From Parapristionchus giblindavisi (lineage: Eukaryota > Nematoda > Chromadorea > Rhabditida > Diplogasteridae): a DNA stretch of 64,000 bases. Below the pieces are notes generated by a model. It searched no databases. It saw only the letters and a list, made by a program, of their open reading frames with translations, and was not told the origin of the DNA. A program made the position numbers and the translations under genes. The DNA lies in NCBI GenBank assembly GCA_943737045.1, contig CALSFV010000402.1, positions 141,831-205,830 of the forward strand, read 5' to 3'. Positions 1-11,620 of the stretch are shown here, piece after piece. Positions within the stretch are counted from its first letter, which is position 1. Each line of letters opens with the position of its first letter.

Positions 1-1027
1 GTCGGGCAATATTTGATCCCACTACAAAGATGTGATCATCGATTGTCAATATATAAATAATAATGAAAAACACACGCCTACGTGTGCTACTTGAGGTGCT
101 ATCCATAAGAGTTAGCATGAGAATAAATAAATAAATAAATAATTAAATAAATAAAATAAGAACAAACCGTAGTAGTTCGTCTGAATGTGGTAGTGGTAGT
201 GGTAGTAGAAGTTGTAGTCGATGTTGTAGTTTGACCTAAAAATTTTTTCAAATTCCGGTCCGCCAAACAATCAACAAAATGTATCTGGCATACCTGTACA
301 ATCCATCTGTGGTCTTTGATTTGGACTATTTCCATAAACATAATTATTTCCATCGACCATAACGGTTCCCGATTGGAGGCAAGTCATTCTTCCGACTCCG
401 GCGTATGCGATTTCAGTTCCATCGATTGTTATTACAGCTCTCTGTTCGAAGTTGCATCTAATTGAGCTCAATTCTGTCATTTCAATGTCCGATCCAGAGA
501 AATTGATTTTACACGCTGAAAAACATCGTTATGATTAGCCATTGATTTTGTAGTATTTAAATTCAAATCACAATAAATTTTATATGCTCACATCTTTCGA
601 TTTCGCCAGTAGTGCAGAGAAACTGAAATTTTCGATGATATTTGCGTTACAATTTCTCTGGCCGAAACATGATTTTTTCATTTCAATTCATCTGCTTTCT
701 AATTCTACAGTAACATTTGGACAATATTTTGGATGTACTATAAATAAATTTGAAAAAAATGTGTTCACCTGATCTTCTGGTTCAATTGTTATTCCACCAT
801 CAGTTACCAACCTTAAAATAAAATTATTTAAAACATTTACCAAGTTATCCTTCCAACTGTAAGAATTTTAATGAGAAATAAAATTACTTTTACTGATTAA
901 AAGTATTTTTTATTCAAGCAAAGTTTACAATTACGATAACTCACTTGTTATTTATACATTTGATATTATCTGATGATGTGAAAATAGATAATCCTTGTTT
1001 CTAAAGGTTTCATTGTTGAATGTGCAC

Positions 1028-1200
1028 TAACCGCGAATTACCTCGAAAGGGTCGATTCGCCACTTCAAGCTTCTCAAATATGTGACAATTTGTCTCTCGC
1101 TTGCGGCGGAATTTCTGTGTTTCGCAAATGTGAGTGAGTAACTGTTAAATATTTGAGAAACTTGAAGTGGCAAATCTGCCCTTCTGTGACAATTCGCTGT
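1028..1200. repeat. Hairpin family (TCGCCACTTCAACTTTCTC), copy 1
   Basis: Paired blocks aagggtcgattcgccacttc and gaagtggcaaatctgccctt flank a loop, inside the exon 2-3 intron of gene 1. Confidence 0.5.
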
Positions 1201-1606
1201 GATTGTGCATCACTACACTCACGGCAAATTCTCTTAGATATAGGTTGTCTAACTATTCAGCTATAGAGAAAGGTTAGCTTACTCCAAACTCTCTCAAAAA
1301 GACACGTTGGATAATACTCTCTCGCTCGAGATAGTAACGGGGACTGGAGTAAGCTAACTAAGTTATCTTACATTTGAGACAACGTTTCTCTAATTGTCGT
1401 ACCTTAGATAACATATGTCTCAAATATGAGACAGTTTGCCGTCAGTGTAGTATTATGCCGATCGTCCAAAAGTTAAAAAAAAAGTAAATTTAACAAAATC
1501 GCGATAGTATTTCTCAAGAACCCTCGTTGGCAAGTAGATTTACCAGTAATTTTTGTTGTTTCAAATGTTTCCACATGATTTTCATGAAAAATTTAATTAA
1601 CCCCCT

Positions 1607-1715
1607 CTAAGATGGTGCTACATTTTTCAAAACGTGCGCACGCCGTAACGACGGAGATGCGGCGGAGGGGGTACGGCGTGCGTACTTTTTGAAAAATGTA
1701 ACATCACCTAAGGAT
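1607..1715. repeat. Short palindrome in the gene 1 intron
   Basis: The block gctacatttttcaaaacgtg pairs with the inverted block ending gtactttttgaaaaatgtaa; the loop is GC-rich (ggagatgcggcggag). Confidence 0.5.
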
Positions 1716-1784
1716 TTTTCCTGGTATTAGCAAAAATCCAAAATATTACAGGTAATGCAAATACTATTGCCGTTCATTTCAATG

Positions 1785-1915
1785 TTGGATGAGAACCGAT
1801 GAATAAGAACCGATTGGATGATATTCATTTGCATATGACACAAGCGCAAATGAATAGACAAAATATGCAAATGGTTATCATCCATTCGGTTATTATTCAT
1901 CGGTTCTCATCCGAC
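1785..1915. repeat. Foldback repeat with the motif GAACCGATGAATAA
   Basis: ggatgagaaccgatgaata is inverted at 1890-1912. A second, more diverged copy is at about 28478-28615 in a chemoreceptor intron. Confidence 0.5.
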
Positions 1916-2490
1916 CTAGTGCTCCGCTCGGACTGAAAGAATTAAATCAAACTTACCACACACCATTGCATGCTCTTGCAGACCAGATATCTATCACCTC
2001 TATCGTCTTCGAATTCCGGGATTCCATTTTCGGATTTGGAAAGACCGACAGGAAGGGTATCGTAATACACCGCTGGTTTGACGCACAATGCACCAACGGA
2101 AAAGGACTATTTGTTAGTGTTGCCTTTAATTAGTCACAACATAGAGGGGTTTAATATGTCGTGGTCTGGGGAGTTTACGAGATTACTTTACGCTATTTCT
2201 TGCGCGTATTGATCGCTAGAGTCACGAATTGATTGAAGTTCAGGCAAAGAATATTTAAAGTGTTGGCGATACGTGTAACTCTAACTTTTGCATACCGCCT
2301 TTTTAATATGTTAGAGGTTTCTATTAAAATTCGCTGTTTTCTTCTTAACTGATTTTTTCATCCTTATTAGAAAGATAAAGAAGGAATTGGATATAATCGA
2401 TTCACCTTGAGAAGCGAATAAAAGAGATAGAAGAGCGTGTTGAATATGCATTTTGATCAGACAATGAAAGTTTCTGTGCAATAATGGTTA

Positions 2491-2497
2491 TTTTATA
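2491..2497 (-). promoter_or_regulatory. TATA box of gene 1
   Basis: TATAAAA on the minus strand, about 40 bp before the ATG at 2451. The block CCATTATTG just downstream (2479-2487) and TTCCTTAGCGAT further upstream (about 2542-2553) are shared with the promoter of gene 3. Confidence 0.6.
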
Positions 2498-3403
2498 CAC
2501 ATCGTTTCATCTTTATTAGTTACATCTCAGTCGATCGCTCAATCGCTAAGGAAGAGGAAGAAAATGGAATAAAAGAATGAAACAATGTTGTGATTGAGAG
2601 AGATCAGAGGCGGTGTCCATGAACATAGGCAAACATGTTTGCCGACGTTTTTTCATGGATCAATGATTTTTATTACTGATATATGCTCAGATTTGCACGA
2701 AATGATGTTAAGGCGTGCCATTTTGAATTTTTTCAAGAGAAATTGATTTTGCACGCTGGAACAGGTCATAATGCATATAATTTCATTGTTCAAAAAATAA
2801 AATCACAGTTCAAAGAAATAATATTTACATGTTTCGAGTAGAGCAGCTGTGCACAGAAGCTGTATATTGTGCGATAATTAGTGTACACTCAAGAAATTTT
2901 TGCAAGCGGTGTGTGCAGTTGAGAGAGCAAATCTCGCGGGGTACACCGCACCACGGTGTGGGAAGACTGTGTACCTCGCGGGGTGGACATCAAAACTCGC
3001 GGGGCACCGGAGTATGTAAATGGTATTAGGCGACGACATAGATCGTTTTCACTCTCCAAAAATTTATCATAAATTTTAAATAAACATGATGGATTCAGTA
3101 AATATGCTCCGTTCGAATGGATGACCTTGCGAAGTCTACCCGGCAGGTTTTGGATCAGTTCATGACAGAAGGACTTTTGCTGACTCTGGAAATATGTGTC
3201 GAGTACGGTCTGGATAGTGGCTTTGAAGCTCTGCGTATTTCTCCACTCAAGTGCACAGTGTTAAGTGCAACTTTTCTTCATATAAGGACAAAGAAGAATT
3301 TTCCTTCTCAACAAATACTGAAAGTCCCATTCTACCGACAACTTTCACGTTAGTTCAAAATGCGAGAGAAATGGGAATATTGGGGGGAAAAGAAATGCTG
3401 ATT

Positions 3404-3834
3404 AGGGAATGGTTTCTTTGAAGGTTGAAATGACGATTAGTGACCTACCTAGCGATAATCAGCATGGTTGATTTAGTAAGAATCAACTTTCAAAAGCTGC
3501 GGTTAATCGATTTCGACAAACCCGTCTCTTATCCGCCTCACGATCAAACAACCTTTCATAGTGGAAGGGTGAGCAATCATTTCCATAGGCGGAAGTGTGG
3601 GATTTCATTCTCAACCGAGTTGTGGTATAGTGGTAAGTGCTCGTGGTCTTTTCTTTTTGCCCACAAGTTCGATTCCCCCGAGAACATTTTATTTTTCGCA
3701 TAATAATTATGCGACGCGTTTTTCAAAATTGATCAATCGCAGCTTTTGAAAGTTAATTTTTACTGTTGACCATACAGATTATCGCTAGGTAGGTCACTAA
3801 CCGAAATTTCAACCAACAAAGAAACTATTCCCTA
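3404..3834. repeat. Foldback element with a tRNA-like core
   Basis: The left arm (gggaatggtttctttg at 3405) returns inverted at the right end (caaagaaactattccc, to about 3832), with further paired blocks around the motif gacctacctagcgataatc. Between the arms, about 3616-3690 on the plus strand, lies a tRNA-like stretch with an A-box-like TGGTATAGTGG and a B-box-like AGTTCGATTCC. The stems are too poor for a functional tRNA, so I infer a tRNA-derived passenger. Confidence 0.55.
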
Positions 3835-4171
3835 AGGCGACATTTTCCAACGCTTTGACGAGTTTTCCTAAGTTCGTAATTAGGAACGACATCTTCACTG
3901 GCATAAATCACTCTGGATTTCATTGGTCAGAGTGGCGCATCTCATTGTCAAGCGCATCTGTATCTTTCTGTGGGTGCCTGTTAAGCAGATTTTAAAGACG
4001 GATTTGAGATCTGTGCGTTCGACCTGATATATTAAGCGTATAAAAATCACTTGTTTTATTTGTAGAAGAGAACTTTCTTGTTTTGCATGGTTCAGAAACT
4101 ATGCCGACCTCTTTTATATATCACATAGCGCGCGGCGAAGGTCAGCCGGGTTAGAGAGAGGGCAGCGGAGA

Positions 4172-4230
4172 GACAATCGAGAGGCGGGGCGAGATGTAGA
4201 AGGCTGCATCTCGCCGCGCCTCTCGATTGT
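4172..4230. repeat. Short GC-rich palindrome
   Basis: The block acaatcgagaggcggggc pairs with its inverted copy ending cgcctctcgattgt. The right flank (atgcaagtacattttatacg) resembles motifs at 7340-7380 and 23175-23200. Confidence 0.5.
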
Positions 4231-4697
4231 GACTTCCATTCGTTAGCACCGTTTGTAATTTTCTTATGCAAGTACATTTTATACGCACAATACCTCTACT
4301 TTTAATGGACCTCGGGACATCTGATTGTGAGCTGATTGTTAGTACAATCGCGTTGATGCTATCTTTTCGGAATCTTTTTGTCTGTGATGTACGAGCCACT
4401 TTCCACTGCATTCACCAATCAAGTTGATACCTTTCTTCAGAGATAGGGACGATGAATTCAGATTGTTGGCGGCGAATGCGCGCCAAGTTTGACCAAGTTT
4501 GGATAGATCCTTCGGCTCGGGTATTGCCCTGCTGCATTTTTCGACTTCACATATCATTTTCTATTGCTTTCCACAATGCCTGTGCAAATTTTCATTTGGA
4601 TTGGTTTACGCGAGGTGAAAGGATTCCCTTGTGAGCTTTTTTTTGTAAAAGCAAGTTGTTTGCGTTGCACAGAACTACTTCGTTAATATGAATTGCA

Positions 4698-4703
4698 TTT
4701 ATT
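4698..4703 (-). terminator. Poly(A) signal of gene 2
   Basis: AATAAA on the minus strand, about 40 nt after the stop codon at 4741. The same AATAAATGCAATTC context follows gene 3 (17470-17475). Confidence 0.6.
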
Positions 4704-4740
4704 AATCACGAGTTCTCATTTCGACAAAATGATAACATAA

Positions 4741-7700
4741 TCACTTCAACCAGAATTGTATCTTTCCACCATCCTGAACCCTTCCTTTATAAAAATTGTT
4801 ATATTCCAAACCCTCGCTGTACATGATATCTAAAAGGAGGGAATAAGTTAGAACATAACAAGTATTTTATATTACCTGCTGACACACTGCAAGTATATTT
4901 CTTCATACCTTTGTAGAATCCACAAACGGGATAAGTTGGGGCATATCCCAGTACGAGTCCTTGCTGTAAATCATTTGGAACACGTTAAAACACGTTGATT
5001 ATATCAATTTTGAGAGAGTTTCCAGGGAGTGGAACGCCTTGAAAATTGAAAATTTTGGGAATAGATCTCGAACCCGGGACAACGCGATCACTAGTCCGCT
5101 GTTTTACCATAACGAGTGGTTCCTCTAACTGTTTCCATATACACTGAGAGCTTGAACCTATAGGGTTGTGTAAAGCCTTGGATGCAAGGATTTCAAAACC
5201 CTTCAAATTCTATTTCAAAAGATTTTTATCCCAGTGGTTTCCAAGCAGATTTCATAGTGGAGATCAAGCTAGGGGGCCAGTGTGAGATTTGTTGGGGCCC
5301 TACTAGTAAAACTTTTGGTGCCCCAGTAGGAAGAGATCCGTCCACTTTGCGCTCTCTCATGTGCGGAGAAACGAGTGGGGGAGCTCGAGCTTGACCACGC
5401 CCACTTTTGCTGGGCCCCACTGGGAGAAAAAAAAACAGTTAAAGAGAGCGTTACCTCACTCAATGGTCTCTTCATTGCGCACACTATTTCTCTGTTCTCT
5501 AACAACCAGAAAACAATGCGCGTCGAAGAGACCATTGAGTGAGGTTACGCTCTCTTTAACGGTTTTCTTACAGCGCAGTAGGCGAACTGGGGTGTTCTCT
5601 CTCTCTGTGTGTACATTGGGTCCTGCATAAGCAAGAGCGATGGATTCACATGAACTTTTGCTGCTCTCCACCCCTAAGTAATTGCACACGCACAGAAAAA
5701 AAACCCTAGCTCATGTACCCCTGTGCACCAAACACTATATGGTTAGGGTTTGGAACACTTGTATTTAATGGTTTTATAGCCCTACCCTGAGAGCCCTTCA
5801 ATACAAATGTTTCAAGCCCTAACCATTTAGTGTTTGGTGCACAGGGGTACAGGAGCTGGTTTTTATTTCGGTGAGTGCAAATTGTTCGGTTTATCATAGC
5901 ATGGCAATGATTTACTTTATAAGCAAAATAGAAATAACGAATATTTAAGTACCCCGTTCAAATTGTGAACGTACGCTTCACCAACTAGTGTAAAACCGAG
6001 TAATTTAAAATCAATCCATCCAATTGGGCAAAGTGCTTTTGCCGTGCTGAGAGCTGGTTCTTCATTCTTGACCAACTTTCCAAGGGTATCTTAAAGAAAT
6101 TGTATAGAGTTGCATTTTCGAAAAAAATAAACGAACATTTGCCTTCTTCAGGATCATATCCAATTCCATTCTTTACTATGATCTCGTAACAGCCAGGAAA
6201 AGAACAGAAAGCATGAAGAATTCTGGCATAGTTATAGTATTTCCTATATGAGATATATCATAATCGTAGACAGTTATATTCTAATCAGTTCTTTCTCTCA
6301 TAAATGCCAGAAACGGCACATACAGGGCTAATTTCACTCTCCACGCTTGCAATGCTCTGTCGTAGGCAAGGAAAGCGGGAGATTATTGCCAGAGCGCAGA
6401 GTTTCAAATTAGCTCAGGATGTGCCATTAAATAGATATCGAAACTGACGTGAAAGGCCACATAAGATCGTCGGGAATTATTTGATCCCACTACAAAGATG
6501 TGATCATCGATTGTCAATATATTATCTACATATAGTCATCCGTTTTTTTTTTTGCATTTTTACATATCGAGATGCTCTGTTTTTGTCTTTTTCTTTGAAC
6601 TTTAAAAAGTATGTGATACTTGAGGTGCTATCCATACGTGAATAAATAAATACATAGCATGAGAATAAATAAATAAATAAACAAATAAATAAAACAAGAA
6701 CAAACAGTAGTAGTTATTGGTTTGACTGTAGCTGTGGTAGTAGTAGTAGTGGCAGTCGCTGTTGTAGTCGTATCTAAAATTCGTTAAATGCTCTGATTTT
6801 ATTTATTTATTTATCTATGAATTATTTTATTTTTCAAATAATGAGCAGGAGTGAGATGTATACAATACGCGATAGACGGACTTACCCCATTAAGTGGATT
6901 TCTGTTTTGGCACGGTGGAAGTTTATATTTGCGCAGGTTTTTTTACGGATTCGAGAAATTTGAACGATAATATTGGTTGGAGATGTATCTTGCCCAATAA
7001 ATGAATCAGCCCAACATCTGCTCTTAATTCGACTGTCTCGTTCATGCGCGAGCATGTGATAAATAAAATAAAATAAAATAAAATAACTAAATAAATAAAT
7101 AAATAACCTGGTTTTGCAGTAGTCGTAGTAGTAGTAGTAGTAGTTATAGCAGTAGTGGTAGATGTGGTTGTTTTATCTACAATTATGTTTTTTATTTATT
7201 ATTTTTCTCTCCTCATACGATACATTTGACAGCAAGTGAGCGAAATTTGATAGGTGGATTATACATTGTTATAATTGAAGACTCTACATTCTGGTGTTCT
7301 TTGTAAGTTAGACAAGCGAGTGGGCATTATAGAGAGTATTTATGATGGTATAGTCCATATAAAATGTACTTGCGTACTAGCTGCTAATTGTAGAAATATT
7401 CCATTGATCAACCCCAATCTCCCCCCCCCCCCCCATCCCTTCCTTCCTTCCTCGCGCTATCTCTGACTACACTAACAGCGAAATCTCTCAGAAGGATCGA
7501 TTCGCCACTTCAACTTTCTCAAATATACTTACTATAATTTGAAAAAAAAAACAGTATTGTTCACCGTAACTTCAATGCAATTTCAACGCAAGCGAGTAGG
7601 ACATTGTCTCATATTTGAGAAAGTTGAACTGGCGAATCGACCCTTCTGACAACGAGACAATTTGCTGATTCATTGTGGCTGTGGATGGCTACTCTAGTAC

Positions 7701-9955
7701 TAAATTGAAAGAGCAAATAATGAATTTACAAGTCATGCAAATGTACTCAATACTAATTAGAGGAACACTGTTTCGGCCATAGGCTCTGGCCATCTTCAGT
7801 AGAACCCCCATTGAGTTGGATATCGAAAAGTTTTTAGTGATAGTTGGAAAGCGTGCAAAATCTCATTTCTATGGATAGTAATAAATACAAATAAACAAGT
7901 GTATTTTAAATCAATTAGACCAACCTTTGCAATCCATCGTCGTCGTTCCATAGAAATACGGCATTCCATCAACCGCAACAGTTCCCGCTTTGATGCAAGT
8001 CAATCTACCGACTCCATCGTATTCTTTTTCTTCTCCATCGATTTTTATTGCTGCTTCCTGTCCAGATTCGCACATAATTATGCTAAGCGCTGTCATGTCT
8101 AGATATGCTCCCTCGAATCTGATTTTACACGCTGGAAAACATCATTATGGTTAACATTTTACAGCCTCTTAAAGGGACCGGGAAACGAAAAACAAGTTGA
8201 TCTCATATAAAAGAGCTCGAAATTCTGTTTCGAAATATATACATCTTATATCATAAGATTTCTCTGGTAATGAGAACGGCGTAGTTAAAAAAAACTACAG
8301 TCTGCTCCAGACAGCACGAGCCTTTTCCTAATTTCCACACCACCTCTTTGGATGAAATATTTTGATAATAATTCTATCCGCAGTGGGGAATTATGAAGAA
8401 TAAAACTCAACAAAGGGCTATTTTGAGCTTTTCGATGGAGTTAGCATACTGTAGTTCAGAAACCTCGCCCGTGGTTTGGATCAGGCTACAGTAATCCAAT
8501 TTCTTATAAGAGTGTATTTTAAAACTTTCAAATACATATTTCTGAATAGTTCTTTGAGCTTATCAACATGAGATCAACTATTTTAACTATTTCGAATCGA
8601 AATTTTTGGATGCCAGTAGCCTTTAAAATCCAAATCACAGTTGAAAGAAATAATACTCACAAGTTTCCAGTTGGCCAGTAACGCACAAGAACTGAATTTT
8701 ATTAGATAATTATTGTATATGTACAGTACCGTGCAAAAGGATATCAAGTTATGGTTTATGTAATTTCTACTGTAAAATATGGATAATGCGTTCACCTGAT
8801 CATTTGATTCGATGGTTATTCCACTATCCGTAACCCACCTTAAAATAAAATGAAATAAATTTTAAAAAAAATTACCCTCGCTGAACAACTCGCCTAGTGA
8901 GAGAATTTTTAGGAAAAGAAATAATTTTTTTACCGATTAAAGCAGGAGACCCTTGAGTTGTCATGACTGACTCCCGCCACGATAAGCATGTTGTTTATAT
9001 TATATGGTAATTAGCGTAAGAGATAATGAGAAAATGAGAGATCAAGTATGCAAATCGGATGGGCACTCTACATGCCTTGAAAGTTGTACTTTCAATGCCC
9101 ATAATGAGCTTTAAACATACCGGGAATCAATATCAGATATGTCTTTCGATGATTTGTGCGATGAATCTCTATCATTCTATCCGAACAGTCTTATTACGAA
9201 AAAACTCGAGGGTCTCCTTTTTTAAAATTTTTTGTTCAAGCAATCTTTGAATCATTTTATTTTAGATCATGATAAACACTCACTTGTCACTTATGCATTG
9301 GAAATAATCTGATACTACTAGAATCGTCCCCGAAGCTTGTTTCTAAAGTTTTATGTCAACAAACTGCTTACATTGAATTGTGTTCCAGAGATATTTAGGA
9401 AACAAATAAAATAATACCGCAAATGAAGATACTTTTATGCACTGTTACATTTGCCTTACGTGCCTACGCCGTAACGGCGGAGTGTGTTGCATTTCGTTAC
9501 GTATCCGTCACCGTAAATTTTGGAGTGTGTTAGGTCTCGAGTGGAAAACCCTGAATGGTAATGGTGATACGGTAAGAAGTTACCGTAATCATCGATCAAT
9601 AATGGTTGACTACCGTAACCTTTTACTGTACTTTTAAGATCCGTCAGGGTTTTCCACTCGAGACCCAACACACTTCGAAATTCCCGTTGACGGATCCGTC
9701 ATCCGTAACGACGTTACGGCGTACTCACGTAAGGCAAATGTAACAGTGCATTACCGAAGTAACATTTCAAAATTCTTAAATCACTTTTTTTCGTTATACA
9801 ATAGTGACAACTTACCAGATACCATTGCCCGTTCGTACAGATCAGATATATATCGTCTAGATCTGGCTCCAATTCCGGGATTCCATCGCCATCTTGAATG
9901 AGTCCCGAAGGAAGGGTACCGTTATACCTCTCTGGTTTGGCGCAATCAGCACCAA
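4741..9955 (-). CDS. Gene 2: secreted Cys-rich family paralogue, first exon not found
   Basis: Function unknown. Minus-strand exons: 9816-9955, 9284-9342, 8796-8838, 8661-8691, 7925-8131, 7108-7176, 6706-6773, 6449-6489, 6137-6243, 5953-6089, 4876-4963 and 4741-4829. They join in phase and give about 359 aa from the VGADC motif to the stop. Segments matching gene 3 include LPSGLIQDGDGIP, the KCI-type core, LTCxKxGTVxVDG, NYxRILHAFC, LGKLVKNE and VQDGGKIQFWLK. The Thr-rich linker is encoded by two consecutive homologous exons (7108-7176 and 6706-6773), where gene 3 has one. Paralogy puts exon 1 near 10150-10250, but no signal-peptide exon like that of genes 1 and 3 is visible there. The gene is therefore 5'-truncated, uses an unrelated first exon, or is decaying. 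The body has no stop or frameshift. Confidence 0.65.
5056..5130 (-). repeat. tRNA-derived SINE-like fragment
   Basis: The minus strand reads GGTTCGAGATC (B-box-like) after a degenerate D-arm region, with a tail TTTTCAATTTTCAAGG. The same arrangement recurs near 11510-11590 and 36130-36230. It lies in an intron of gene 2. Confidence 0.4.
5439..5561. repeat. Palindromic MITE bounded by TTAA
   Basis: TTAAAGAGAGCG at the left returns as CGCTCTCTTTAA at the right, with nearly the whole 120 bp self-complementary. Related copies are at about 29990-30105 and 30225-30310. TTAA at both ends suggests TTAA-specific insertion. Confidence 0.6.
5703..5865. repeat. Palindromic element in a gene 2 intron
   Basis: Left-arm blocks gtacccctgtgcaccaaac and ggttagggtttg return inverted at 5818-5850. 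The loop is about 50 bp. It lies in the intron between the exons at 5953 and 4963. Confidence 0.6.
6326..6424. repeat. 110-bp hairpin family, copy in gene 2
   Basis: Consensus arm GAGCTAATTTGAAACTCTCC, then GCTCTGGCAATGCTCTCTCG, a short loop and the inverted arm. This is the first of about 19 copies across the window. Confidence 0.65.
7476..7665. repeat. Hairpin family (TCGCCACTTCAACTTTCTC), copy 2
   Basis: The arm actaacagcgaaatctctc with TTCGCCACTTCAA returns inverted at the right. Related copies lie at about 1028-1200 and 13986-14165, all in introns of the Cys-rich family but in different introns, so they inserted independently. Confidence 0.55.
9437..9757. repeat. 320-bp foldback element in gene 2
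   Basis: The left arm begins tgcactgttacatttgcctt and the right arm ends with its complement at 9757. Internal blocks such as gtctcgagtggaaaaccctg also pair. It lies between the exons at 9284-9342 and 9816-9955. Confidence 0.6.
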
Positions 9956-10967
9956 CTGAATTTTTTTTCCATTTTTCACCTAAACTTTTTGAAAATTTGA
10001 AATTTCGGTAAGAACCCGCGACTATGGGTTAACATAACAAATAACCAGTTGGAGTCGACTGTCAGTGGTCCTTTGAAATGATAGCTTCCTCTTTGATGAT
10101 TATCCCATTCTTAGTCGTGGCGAATTAGTCGTGGTTTTTCGGGAAGAAGGCAACATTCCACCCATTTGTTTTAGTTCATTTTCCTAAAGTAGTTACACTA
10201 ATGAATACTCGTCAAATTTAAGGAATAAAAAAAGTCCCTCACCGAGAGGCATTTGTAGGAAAAATAAAACAAAAAATAAAACAAATTTTTTATTGTTTAA
10301 AAAAATATATTTTCTGGGCCTCACGGTTTTGGACCGGGATGGGACTTGGTGTAATTTACCTGCTTATTATTACCCATCGTCGCATACACATATCGAACGA
10401 ATCCGTAAACTTTGAAATTTTGATGCCATTATGTGGAACTTACGTTATTTAGCGAAGGAGTAGATATGACGAACCCTAACTCCGTCTGTGACCTCATGCC
10501 ACCCCATACTACACCTATGCACAATTTGGGCCCGATCGGTTCCTGTCACTTTTGGGCCAAGTGCCAAGCCATAAGCGAAATATGTTCACTGAGTCAGATA
10601 GTCTCTCTTACAGTTCTGTTCGCTTCTTCTTAATTTATCATTAGTACTGTTCAACGATTTTTTAAACTCTGTCATTTATTTGAAAGATGCTATAAATATT
10701 TATTATTATTACTGTAGTGAATTTCACAAACTCCCTCCGTGACATAATTTTTAAAAACAAATCTTGACATTTCGCTCATGATGAAATCCAGAAAAAAGAA
10801 GTGGTGCGAGAGGGGAGCGAATTCTGTAGTTCATTCGACCACCGCATCCGTTACACTACATGGCTCGTCTCATTCGCCATATGCAAAACGTTGTTTGCAT
10901 ATGGCGAATAAGACCATCTCACGTTGACCCCGCCCAACACATTCAATTAGGATACATATTATACGTA

Positions 10968-11285
10968 CTCCGCTATTTTAGGTGGGCCAATAATTTGGTC
11001 GAACATTTTTGGGTGCCTAAAATTTGGCTACCAGACAAGCCCCACTTTTAAGTTGGGTCAATAATTTGGTGGTTGAGCCAATAATTTGGTTCGAAGTGGG
11101 GCTGTTATTTTAGTCTAAAATTTTAGCTCCACTTCGAACCAAATTATTGGCTCAACCACCAAATTATTGACTCAACTTTAAAAGTGGGGCTTGTCTGGTA
11201 GCCAAATTTTAGAGTCAACTTTTACGATCCACGAAATTATTGGCCCCACTTCGACCAAATTATTGGCACCCCTAAAATTGCGGAG
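10968..11285. repeat. 318-bp foldback element, copy 1
   Basis: Ends CTCCGC...GCGGAG. The arms share blocks such as ccagacaagccccactttta and aaccaaattattggctcaac. A nearly identical copy is at 50767-51084 inside the stomatin gene. Confidence 0.65.
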
Positions 11286-11345
11286 TACGTAATTCTTGAA
11301 GGATCGATCGAGTCGTGTTCGAGTAATGCACCATGTGATGGCACG

Positions 11346-11620
11346 TTAAAGTGGAGTCCGACGAATATTTTCGTGAACAAACTGTGAAGACAGAAAGATA
11401 GCAAAAGTTATTCTACATACATAAATGAATTTATGCTAATTCAACTTATTGATCGCAAGAATCATGAATGAATCATGCTTGATGTACAGGCAAAGGCGTG
11501 AAATTTTGAAAATTGTAAAGTTCAGCAATAGATATCGAACCCGCGTGTGCTACGAGATTGATGAATGGTCGCGCTAATTTCTTGCATATCACTTGTCCCT
11601 TGCATAATATTATCTGTTAT
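11346..11620. repeat. Truncated TTAA-type element with tRNA-like sequence
   Basis: Starts TTAAAGTGGAGTCCGACGAA. It matches the left part of the element at 33437-36314 for about 250 bp, including a degenerate B-box-like region on the minus strand at 11545-11560. No right terminus found. Confidence 0.5.

Larger units (their letters stand above)
1..2451 (-). pseudogene. Gene 1: secreted Cys-rich family paralogue, partial, broken acceptor
   Basis: Function unknown; paralogue of the intact gene at 13305-17435. Exons on the minus strand: 2406-2451 (signal peptide, starts MHIQHALLSLLFASQ), 1957-2096, 945-1000, 769-811, 592-622, 294-515, 168-235 (Thr-rich linker, then FRRTTT) and 1-21 (WDQILPD, cut by the window edge). 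Exon sizes 46, 140, 43, 31 and 222 nt equal those of the intact paralogue, and phases agree. The fault is at the exon 2 acceptor: both paralogues have CAG directly before TTGGTGC, whereas here the bases are CCG. The nearest upstream AG sites give a frameshift or an in-frame stop. I infer a decaying gene, although a sequencing error or a rare non-AG acceptor is possible. The C-terminal half lies outside the window. Confidence 0.6.
2452..4697. other. Intergenic region between genes 1 and 2
   Basis: No coding exon recognised. It holds the gene 1 promoter, a GC-rich block at 2930-3010 that resembles 27285-27440, a foldback element at 3404-3834 and a short palindrome at 4172-4230. Small open frames here have no splice or similarity support. 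Confidence 0.6.

Noticed and set aside
99..353. 84-codon frame with a poly-Thr stretch (minus)
   Set aside because: It reads through splice sites of gene 1; only 168-235 is exon, shown by the paralogues.
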